This document shows, piece after piece, positions 1-6,282 of a DNA stretch of 8,050 nucleotides. The DNA lies in assembly GCA_024762735.1 (NCBI GenBank), contig JANTGU010000089.1:1-8050 (forward strand), written 5' to 3'. How positions within the stretch are numbered: the stretch's first letter is position 1; every line of letters begins with the position of its first letter. Position numbers and translations under genes: made by a program. The notes under the pieces were generated by a model that did not search any database, had not been told where the DNA came from, and was given only the letters and a program-made list of their open reading frames with translations. The DNA is from Bacteroidales bacterium. Lineage in GTDB: Bacteria > Bacteroidota > Bacteroidia > Bacteroidales > F082.

Positions 1-78
1 ACCAAAGAATAAAAATAAATTTTTCATTATATTAAAATTCTGTAACTTATAATTCTACACATTTCTTGTTTTGACATG

Positions 79-189
79 ATTTTTGCTCCCTGCGGGGCAA
101 AAATCCCGCCAAAACGTTTTACGTTCTTTTTTGTCACCCCGGGTTGCACCCGGGGCTATTCATATTTTACCCCTGTCGGGGTAAATATT
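79..189. repeat. Cluster of three REP-like palindromes
   Basis: Three hairpins stand in a row. The first (79-104) pairs ATTTTTGC-CCC with GGG-GCAAAAAT, with one bulged T (87) and a TGC loop. The second (137-155) has perfect 8-base arms CCCCGGGT/ACCCGGGG, again with a TGC loop. The third (162-188) pairs ATATTTTACCCC with GGGGTAAATAT, with one bulged T and a TGTC loop. A small palindrome AAAACGTTTT (111-120) lies between the first two. Short GC-cored palindromes in tandem between genes resemble REP/BIME elements, which in many bacteria are moved by REP-associated tyrosine (IS200-like) transposases. That assignment is inferred from form only; no transposase is in the window. Part of the cluster could also act as a transcription terminator for a gene upstream of the window. 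Confidence 0.6.
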
Positions 190-271
190 CGGGTTGCTTT
201 GAAGAGTCAAGCTCCTTATTGCCTTATGACTACACGCCTCTCTTTCAATACTGTGCAATAACCTGTTTGTT

Positions 272-279
272 TAACTTTG
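272..279 (+). promoter_or_regulatory. Candidate -7 promoter element for the beta-helix gene
   Basis: TAACTTTG matches the Bacteroidota sigma-ABfr -7 consensus TAnnTTTG exactly. No good -33 TTTG is seen at the usual distance; the nearest is TTTC at 243-246, which is slightly too far. If used, transcription would start at roughly 285-290. That gives an untranslated leader of about 90 bases containing the inverted repeats at 326-374. The motif is short, so chance is possible. Confidence 0.4.
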
Positions 280-325
280 TTTAGGATACAACTACGTCTC
301 AACTTCCCAAACATGTGATTTTTCA

Positions 326-374
326 TAAATAGTAAAAATAACACTATTTAGCGTTACTTTTGAGGTAACGTAAA
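326..374 (+). promoter_or_regulatory. Two overlapping inverted repeats in the leader
   Basis: TAAATAGT (326-333) pairs with ACTATTTA (343-350), a perfect 8-base stem with a 9-base loop. A second stem pairs TTTA-g-CGTTAC (347-357) with GTAACG-TAAA (365-374), ten pairs with one bulged G (351). Both stems need bases 347-350, so as RNA they cannot form fully at the same time. The second stem ends 5 bases before the ATG at 380. This could be a leader switch or a pair of protein-binding sites. No known riboswitch class is recognised. Confidence 0.4.
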
Positions 375-379
375 AAATT

Positions 380-2170
380 ATGAGATTCTTATACCTGATA
401 GCGATATTATTGGTTCTTTCGGAGGCGCAATCCCAGGTTATTCCTGAGGATAGACGGGTGAATTGGGCGCTGGCCAATCAGCACTTTCAGTTTATCCAAC
501 CTGATGTTGAACTCAATATTCTTGACTTTGGCGGCAGTAATGATGGCGTTACCGATAACTCCGCAGCCGTTGAGCTGGCCCTGGAGCAGGCTGAAGGCTC
601 GGCAGCTACCCTGTTTTTCCCTCCCGGAAACTACTTTTTCAGTGCTCCCATCACACTTCAGGACAGCATTGTTTTAAAAGGAGCCGGTTCAGCCTTTACC
701 ACCCTGCTTTTCAATTTTAATCAGCAAGACCTAAATGCCATCAATATAACCGGCAGTTCCGTTGAACCGGGAATATTACTGGATGGGGGATTCACAGTAA
801 ACAGCTCAAAAATTTTTACCGATTCCGCTTTTATGTTTTCAGCCGGTGATATGGTTGAAATTACCGAAACCAATGGCGACTGGGATGTAGTACCGGTTTC
901 GTGGGCTGCCAACGCGGTGGGACAAATGACGGTGGTTGATTCGGTAGCAGGCGACACCCTGTTCCTCCAATCGCCTTTGCGAATAACGTATGACACCGTT
1001 TTAAATCCTTCTATAAAGAAAGTAAATCCTGTTGTCAATGCGGGCATCAGCTGCCTTACCCTTAAACGGATTGATCAACCTGTAAACGGGAGCAGCTACA
1101 ACCTGGGGATTACTTATGCACGAAATTGCCGGATTTCGGGTGTTGAAAGTGATACCAGCAACGGCAGCCATGTTTACATTGCCAAAAGCCTGGGGATTAA
1201 AGTTGCCGGCTCCTATTTTCATCATGCCTTTCAGTACGATGGCGGCGGTACCCGAGGTTATGGCATTACCCTTGCCCATCATAGCAGTGAGTGCATCATC
1301 GAGAACAATATTTACAGCCATTTGCGTCATGCCATGATGGTAAAAACCGGTGCCAATGGAAACATCATCGGTTACAATTACGCTCGCGACCCGTACCGAA
1401 GCGAACCCATCCACGACCTGTCCGGCGATATTTCTTTGCATGGTCATTATGCCTACGCCAATCTTTTTGAAAGTAACATTGTTCAAAATATCATTATTGA
1501 TCACTATTGGGGTCCCTCGGGACCCTACAACACGCTGTTCAGGAACAGGGCAGAGTTGTGGGGCATTATCATGACTACCCACGATGTATTGGAAACCTCG
1601 AAACAAAATTTCGTAGGCAACGAAACCACTGACTTCAACATGTTTTACGGACAATACATACTTACCGGCACTGATCATTTTGAGTATGGCAACAATATTT
1701 TAACTGTTACCCATCCCGGAGGTACTGATGACCTTAGCGATTCGTCCTATTACCTGAAAAGCAAGCCATCTTTTTGGGATATCAACGACTCATGGCCCTC
1801 CATCGGCTATCCCAACCTGCTGGATTTGGGAACCATTCCGGCCAAAGAGCGTTATGACGCAGGGCTTCCGCTAACCGTTTGCGAAGATTCTGTATTTACC
1901 TCTGTCCAAACCATACATAGCTCGTTCAATATGAGTATCAGCCCCATTCCCAACCAGGGACAATTTGGCATAACGCTTAACGAATCGTTGCCTGAAAACA
2001 GCACGCTGACCATTTTCAATCAGCAGGGTGTTTCGGTATATCACAGAATCATATCAGCCGGCCAAAACAGCCTTATTCCTGTTTCATTAGAGGTGGCTCC
2101 CGGTTTTTATTGGGTAGTTTTGCAAAACAATAACATGATAATATCTAAGAAGATGATTGTTTATGAATAG
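380..2170 (+). CDS. Secreted beta-helix protein with T9SS sorting domain
   Basis: This 596-residue protein is predicted to be exported. Residues 1-18 form a signal peptide (MRF, a hydrophobic stretch, then SEAQS before Gln19). Residues about 46-112 match the start of pectate-lyase-like (Pectate_lyase_3 / GH28- and GH55-related) folds: DFGGSNDGVTDNSAAV, then FFPPGNY, then a KGAG turn. Residues about 240-400 are right-handed parallel beta-helix, with Asn/Gly-rich turns such as ENNIYSHLRHAMMV and GANGNIIGYNYA. A His/Asp-rich patch (HHAFQYDGGGTRGYG, from residue 281) and the HH at 300-301 could line an active site, but I cannot assign catalytic residues. Residues 516-596 are a type A T9SS C-terminal domain (PIPNQGQF, ending SKKMIVYE), so the protein should cross the outer membrane and be anchored on the surface or released. 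A polysaccharide substrate is likely by fold but unproven. The stop overlaps the next gene by 8 bases. Confidence 0.85.
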   Translation: MRFLYLIAILLVLSEAQSQVIPEDRRVNWALANQHFQFIQPDVELNILDFGGSNDGVTDNSAAVELALEQAEGSAATLFFPPGNYFFSAPITLQDSIVLKGAGSAFTTLLFNFNQQDLNAINITGSSVEPGILLDGGFTVNSSKIFTDSAFMFSAGDMVEITETNGDWDVVPVSWAANAVGQMTVVDSVAGDTLFLQSPLRITYDTVLNPSIKKVNPVVNAGISCLTLKRIDQPVNGSSYNLGITYARNCRISGVESDTSNGSHVYIAKSLGIKVAGSYFHHAFQYDGGGTRGYGITLAHHSSECIIENNIYSHLRHAMMVKTGANGNIIGYNYARDPYRSEPIHDLSGDISLHGHYAYANLFESNIVQNIIIDHYWGPSGPYNTLFRNRAELWGIIMTTHDVLETSKQNFVGNETTDFNMFYGQYILTGTDHFEYGNNILTVTHPGGTDDLSDSSYYLKSKPSFWDINDSWPSIGYPNLLDLGTIPAKERYDAGLPLTVCEDSVFTSVQTIHSSFNMSISPIPNQGQFGITLNESLPENSTLTIFNQQGVSVYHRIISAGQNSLIPVSLEVAPGFYWVVLQNNNMIISKKMIVYE

Positions 2171-3227
2171 TATTTCAAAACCCACCTTGCTCATTGATAC
2201 ACTCAAGGCGGAACGAAACATAAAAATGATGGCGGAAAAAGCCAGACGGTCCAAGGTGATTTTCCGGCCCCATTTTAAAACCCATCAATCCATCGAAATG
2301 GGCAACCTCTACCGAAAGCATGGGATTGATAAAATTACAGTTTCTTCGGTGGAGATGGCTCAGTTTTTTGCTGCCAACAATTGGCATGACATCACCCTTG
2401 CCTTTCCGGTCAACCCACGTGAAATAAAGCAAATCAACAAGCTGGCCACGAGTATTAACCTGAATCTTTTAGTCGAATCGGTTTATGTGGCTGAGTTGCT
2501 GGAGAAGAACCTAACCGGAAACGTAGGCATTTTTATAAAAATTGATGTGGGGTATCACCGCACCGGCCTTGCTCCTAGCGATCCCGAAATTGAGAAAATA
2601 ACCAAATTACTAAAATCATCCTCTAAAATGCAGTTTCGCGGTTTTTTAACGCATGCCGGGCATACCTACCACACAAAAGGAAGAGAAGAAACACTATCTA
2701 TACTTGAATCAGCGAAACAGCAACTCACTAAATTAAAGCAGAAATACATTGCCGGCTTCCCCGATATTATCATCTCCTATGGTGATACGCCCTCGTGCAG
2801 CATGGCCGAAAACTGTAACGGCTTCGACGAAATACGACCCGGCAATTTTGTCTATTACGATGTGATGCAGTACCACCTCGGAAGCTGTAGTCTGGATGAT
2901 ATTGCCGTGGCAGCTGCCTGTCCCGTGATAGCCGTACATCCGGAAAGAGAAGAAATTGTCATCTATGGAGGGGCTGTTCACTTGTCGAAAGAGGCTATTG
3001 AAGGCGACAACGGATTTAAGATGTTTGGCTATGTGGTAGCGCCAACCCCTAAGGGCTGGAGTAAGCCCATTGCCGGCGCCTATGTTTCGGGGCTTTCACA
3101 AGAACACGGCATTGTTAGCATGCCCGTCAAAGAGCTAAACCGTTTTAAACCCGGCGACCTTTTGGGCATATTGCCCATACACTCCTGCCTGACAGCAAAC
3201 CTGTTAAGGCAACAGGTTACTGTTTGA
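2163..3227 (+). CDS. D-threonine aldolase / D-serine dehydratase-like PLP enzyme
   Basis: This is a cytoplasmic fold-type III PLP enzyme of 354 residues, a normal length for the family. Members cleave D-threonine (to glycine and acetaldehyde) or related D-3-hydroxy amino acids, or dehydrate D-serine to pyruvate and ammonia. The N-terminal alanine-racemase-like barrel begins PTLLIDT (7-13). RPHFKTH (35-41) supplies the PLP-binding lysine, Lys39. SYGDTPSCS followed by DEIRPGNFVYYD lies near the PLP phosphate region. The C-terminal D-serine-dehydratase-like domain ends with HSC (His340, Cys342), the metal-binding HxC pair of this family. I chose the ATG at 2163; an upstream TTG at 2157 adds only two residues and is less likely. 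The start lies inside the last codons of the beta-helix gene, so the two are probably co-transcribed and translationally coupled. The exact substrate cannot be read from the sequence. Confidence 0.87.
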   Translation: MNSISKPTLLIDTLKAERNIKMMAEKARRSKVIFRPHFKTHQSIEMGNLYRKHGIDKITVSSVEMAQFFAANNWHDITLAFPVNPREIKQINKLATSINLNLLVESVYVAELLEKNLTGNVGIFIKIDVGYHRTGLAPSDPEIEKITKLLKSSSKMQFRGFLTHAGHTYHTKGREETLSILESAKQQLTKLKQKYIAGFPDIIISYGDTPSCSMAENCNGFDEIRPGNFVYYDVMQYHLGSCSLDDIAVAAACPVIAVHPEREEIVIYGGAVHLSKEAIEGDNGFKMFGYVVAPTPKGWSKPIAGAYVSGLSQEHGIVSMPVKELNRFKPGDLLGILPIHSCLTANLLRQQVTV

Positions 3228-3241
3228 TCATTGAGGTTTTT
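3192..3241 (+). terminator. Possible terminator at the end of the PLP enzyme gene
   Basis: AACCTGTT (3198-3205) and AACAGGTT (3211-3218) form a perfect 8-base stem with loop AAGGC. ACAG (3192-3195) and CTGT (3220-3223) extend it across a small 2-by-1 internal loop. The hairpin lies in the last codons of the gene, and a run of five T (3237-3241) follows after 13 bases, too far for a textbook intrinsic terminator. It may instead stabilise the 3' end of the mRNA. Confidence 0.35.
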
Positions 3242-3330
3242 CCAGTATTCTCGCCAGTCCTCCCCCGGCTTTGAGACGTAAAATGACTTAAAAACATCTA
3301 TAAACACATTATTGAAAATTATTCTAAATA

Positions 3331-3354
3331 ACTACTAAAATAGTAGTACCTTTG
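3331..3354 (+). promoter_or_regulatory. Candidate sucA promoter with overlapping inverted repeat
   Basis: TACCTTTG (3347-3354) fits the Bacteroidota -7 consensus TAnnTTTG and would start transcription about 20 bases before the sucA ATG. No clear -33 TTTG is present. Directly upstream, ACTACTA (3331-3337) and TAGTAGT (3341-3347) form a perfect 7-base inverted repeat with spacer AAA, and its last base is the first base of the -7 element. A dimeric regulator bound there would block or adjust the promoter. The regulator is unknown. Confidence 0.45.
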
Positions 3355-3379
3355 TTGGCTCAATTTCACGATAATACCC

Positions 3380-6235
3380 ATGGATAATTTAAATTACCTG
3401 AATAATATTGACCCGGAACTGATTGAAGCACTTTACAGTCAGTACCAGTCTGACCCCGAAAGTGTTGATGAGCAGTGGCGCAAGTTTTTCGACGGTTTTG
3501 ATTTTGCCCTGAAATCTTATCCTGCTAAATCGGGATCAAACCTACAAACTTCCGATGAGTTTAAGGTCATCAACCTGATTAACGACTATCGCAGGCGCGG
3601 GCATCTTTTTACAAAAACCAACCCGGTTCGAAAAAGAAGAAAATATACCCCTACGCTCGATATTGAAAATTACGGGCTCAAAAAGGCTGATTTGGAACGA
3701 ACGTTTGAGGCGGGAACTGAAATAGGAATCGGGCCTACCAAACTAAAGGAGATTGTAAACTTTTTGCAGGAAACCTACTGCAGCAGTTTTGGCGCCGAAT
3801 ACATGTTTATCAGGGAGCAAAATACGCTGGCCTGGTTGCGGGAGCGATTTGAATCAACCAGAAACAAACCCAATTTTAGCGTAGAAGAAAAGAAATACAT
3901 CCTCACTAAATTGGAGAGGGCTGTATTTTTTGAAAATTTCCTACAAAAAAAATTCCCCGGGCAGAAGCGCTTTTCACTGGAAGGAGCCGAAGCGGTAATC
4001 CCTGCCCTGGATGCGGTGATGGAGAAAGGATCGGAACTGGGCGTGGAAGAGTTTGTGATTGGCATGCCGCACCGCGGAAGACTGAACGTGCTCACCAACA
4101 TCATGCGCAAGCCCTTTGAAGATGTGTTTTCGGAATTTGAAGGGAAGGAGTTTGACGAAGAGGGTTTGTTGGGCGACGTAAAATACCATTTGGGCTACAC
4201 GGTTCGCCGTAAAACCAGCAAGGGAAAACAGGTTAAGCTTACGCTAACGCCAAACCCCTCACACCTCGAAGCAGTCGATCCCGTAGTGGAAGGTATTACA
4301 AGAGCTAAAATTGATACGGTGTACCAAAACGATGCACGTAAAATAGTGCCTGTACTTCTGCATGGCGATGCTTCCATTGCCGGTCAGGGTGTGGTGTACG
4401 AAGTACTGCAAATGGAAAAACTTAAAGGATATTCCACCGGCGGAACCATCCATCTGGTTATTAACAATCAAATTGGGTTTACCACCGATTACCTCGATGC
4501 CCGTTCATCCACTTACTGTACCGATGTGGCCAAAACTACCCTTTCACCCGTGTTTCATGTGAATGGCGACGATGCCGAGGCCGTGGTTTTCGCGGTTCAG
4601 ATGGCAGTTGAATTTAGAAACAAGTTTCACAAGGACGTGTTTATTGATATCCTGGCCTATCGCAAGTATGGCCACAACGAAGGTGACGAGCCCAGGTTTA
4701 CGCAGCCTATCCTGTATAAAGCCATCGAAAAGCATCCCAACCCTTATGTGTTGTATAAACAACATTTAATAGAAGAGAAGGTTGTTACCGAGGAGTATTG
4801 CCATAAGAACGAGAAGAAATTTATGGCAACACTCGAAGAGAACCTGACCAAGGGAAAAAAACATAAAAAAAACAGCATCGATAACTTTTTAAACGAAACC
4901 TGGCAAGGCATTAAAAAGGCAGTAGAGGATGATTGCCTAAAAAAGGCTGATACGGCCGTTTCGGAAGATCAGTTGATGTTTATTGCCGATAAACTGAGCA
5001 GTTTACCGGAAAACAAGAAGTTCTTCAGAAAGACCGTACGTTTACAGCAACAGCGCAAAAGATTGGTCATGGAAGAGAAAAAAGCTGACTGGGCCATGGG
5101 TGAACTGCTTGCTTACGGTAGTTTGGTGGCAGAAAACATTCCTGTTAGACTTAGCGGGCAGGATGTGGAGCGGGGAACCTTTTCGCACCGGCACGCGGTT
5201 TTACGATTGGAAGATTCGGAAGAAAAGTATATCCCGTTGCAAAATCTGATGGAGGATCAAGCTCCCTTTCATATCTATAACTCTCATCTTTCGGAATATG
5301 GTGTGTTGGGGTTTGAGTATGGATATTCCCTTTCTTCCCCTTACTCGTTAACAATATGGGAAGCACAGTTTGGCGATTTTGCTAACACGGCCCAGGTAAT
5401 TTTCGATCAGTTTCTCAGCAGTGCCGAAGACAAGTGGAACGTGATGAATGACTTGGTGGTACTGCTGCCTCACGGCTATGAGGGCCAGGGACCGGAGCAC
5501 TCCAGTGCCCGTATCGAACGATTCCTGACACTGGCGGCCGACAACAACATGCAAATTGCCAATTGCACCACCCCGGCAAACTTTTTTCACCTATTACGAA
5601 GACAGCTGAAACGGGAGTTCAGAAAACCATTGGTGATTTTCACTCCCAAAAGCCTGTTGCGCCATCCTAAAGTGGTTTCACCGCTTACCGATTTTACGGA
5701 AGGGAGCTTTATGGCGGTTATCGATGATGCCACTGCCGATCCTGAAAAAGTAAAACGCGTGGTTTTTTGCACAGGCAAACTTTATTACGATCTGCTGGAA
5801 GAAAAAGAAAAGCACGGCCACGAGTTTATCGCCCTCATTCGGATTGAGCAACTCTATCCGTTTCCCAAGAAAAAGGTGCTGGAATTAACAAAAAAATACC
5901 ACCTGGCCGAAACCTTTATGTGGTCGCAGGAAGAACCGGCCAACATGGGAGCCTGGGATTTTGTAAGGAAAACACTATCCAACGACATCCGGATTATCCA
6001 CATTGCAAGACCTGAAAGCGGAAGTCCGGCAACGGGTTCATCGAAATTTCATGTTATCCAGCAGCTTAAAATTGTGGAAAAAACCTTCCACGCGTGCGAT
6101 TGCCCCTACATCGACTATGAATGCGAAATGGCTTGCATCGGCAACAAGTGGCAATCGTTTGAAAAAGAGATAGAAGAGCTTCAAATTGAAAACATTGATG
6201 CCGCACTGCACAACGGACTTAAACCATTGAAATAG
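3380..6235 (+). CDS. sucA: 2-oxoglutarate dehydrogenase E1 component
   Basis: This is the thiamine-diphosphate E1 subunit that decarboxylates 2-oxoglutarate and passes the succinyl group to lipoyl-E2 in the TCA cycle. It has 951 residues, slightly long for the family. The N-terminal E2-contacting segment is at about 4-39 (NYLNNIDPELIEALY, then DPESVDEQWRKFF). The core motifs are in order: GMPHRGRLNVL (228-238), HGDASIAGQG (328-337), NNQIGFTT (362-369), GDDAEAV (396-402, cofactor metal site), YRKYGHNEGDEP (427-438), RLSGQDVERGTFSHRHAVL (590-608), FEYGYS (645-650), WEAQFGDFAN (660-669) and HGYEGQGPEHSSAR (698-711). RPESGSPATGSS near the C-terminus closes the usual domain. The final 50 or so residues are an extra tail with Cys906, Cys908, Cys915 and Cys919. 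The ATG at 3380 fits the family N-terminus and lies about 20 bases after the predicted transcription start. The E2 gene follows after an intervening KilA-N gene. Confidence 0.97.
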   Translation: MDNLNYLNNIDPELIEALYSQYQSDPESVDEQWRKFFDGFDFALKSYPAKSGSNLQTSDEFKVINLINDYRRRGHLFTKTNPVRKRRKYTPTLDIENYGLKKADLERTFEAGTEIGIGPTKLKEIVNFLQETYCSSFGAEYMFIREQNTLAWLRERFESTRNKPNFSVEEKKYILTKLERAVFFENFLQKKFPGQKRFSLEGAEAVIPALDAVMEKGSELGVEEFVIGMPHRGRLNVLTNIMRKPFEDVFSEFEGKEFDEEGLLGDVKYHLGYTVRRKTSKGKQVKLTLTPNPSHLEAVDPVVEGITRAKIDTVYQNDARKIVPVLLHGDASIAGQGVVYEVLQMEKLKGYSTGGTIHLVINNQIGFTTDYLDARSSTYCTDVAKTTLSPVFHVNGDDAEAVVFAVQMAVEFRNKFHKDVFIDILAYRKYGHNEGDEPRFTQPILYKAIEKHPNPYVLYKQHLIEEKVVTEEYCHKNEKKFMATLEENLTKGKKHKKNSIDNFLNETWQGIKKAVEDDCLKKADTAVSEDQLMFIADKLSSLPENKKFFRKTVRLQQQRKRLVMEEKKADWAMGELLAYGSLVAENIPVRLSGQDVERGTFSHRHAVLRLEDSEEKYIPLQNLMEDQAPFHIYNSHLSEYGVLGFEYGYSLSSPYSLTIWEAQFGDFANTAQVIFDQFLSSAEDKWNVMNDLVVLLPHGYEGQGPEHSSARIERFLTLAADNNMQIANCTTPANFFHLLRRQLKREFRKPLVIFTPKSLLRHPKVVSPLTDFTEGSFMAVIDDATADPEKVKRVVFCTGKLYYDLLEEKEKHGHEFIALIRIEQLYPFPKKKVLELTKKYHLAETFMWSQEEPANMGAWDFVRKTLSNDIRIIHIARPESGSPATGSSKFHVIQQLKIVEKTFHACDCPYIDYECEMACIGNKWQSFEKEIEELQIENIDAALHNGLKPLK

Positions 6236-6261
6236 ATATTAATAATTTGTACTAATTTTAT

Positions 6262-6274
6262 AGCTTTTGAAGCT
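6262..6274 (+). promoter_or_regulatory. Short inverted repeat before the KilA-N gene
   Basis: AGCTT-TTG-AAGCT is a perfect 5-base inverted repeat centred in the 47-base gap between sucA and the KilA-N gene, ending 8 bases before the ATG. It could be an operator or a small leader hairpin. The gap is AT-rich and includes a TTTG at 6246-6249, but no properly spaced TAnnTTTG, so an independent promoter is not shown. Confidence 0.25.
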
Positions 6275-6282
6275 GAAAAATT

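Larger units (their letters stand above)
1..379. other. Intergenic region with hairpin cluster and leader
   Basis: No convincing gene is seen here. The first 70 bases are AT-rich and featureless. Bases 79-189 carry three GC-cored hairpins of REP type. Bases 190-270 show nothing I can name. Bases 272-279 match the Bacteroidota -7 promoter element, and 326-374 hold two overlapping inverted repeats just before the start codon of the beta-helix gene. A 61-codon open frame at 76-261 runs straight through the hairpins, resembles no protein I know, and is taken as chance. Confidence 0.7.

Noticed and set aside
76..261. 61-codon open frame over the hairpin cluster
   Set aside because: It reads through three palindromes, has no protein-like features, and is explained better by the repeats.
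1510..1525. GGGTCCC-TC-GGGACCC inverted repeat inside the beta-helix gene
   Set aside because: The arms are short and the 2-base loop is too small for a good hairpin; the repeat follows from the codons of a Gly-Pro-Ser-Gly-Pro turn.
1001..1678. 225-codon open frame on the minus strand
   Set aside because: It lies wholly opposite the beta-helix gene, whose frame has a signal peptide, beta-helix motifs and a T9SS tail. The minus-strand translation has no recognisable domain.
2157..2162. TTG start two codons upstream for the PLP enzyme
   Set aside because: The ATG at 2163 gives the normal family N-terminus, and ATG is strongly preferred.
6246..6269. Separate promoter for the KilA-N gene (TTTG at 6246, TAGCTTTTG at 6261)
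   Set aside because: The spacing is only 11 bases and the second element has an extra T, so it does not fit TTTG/TAnnTTTG.
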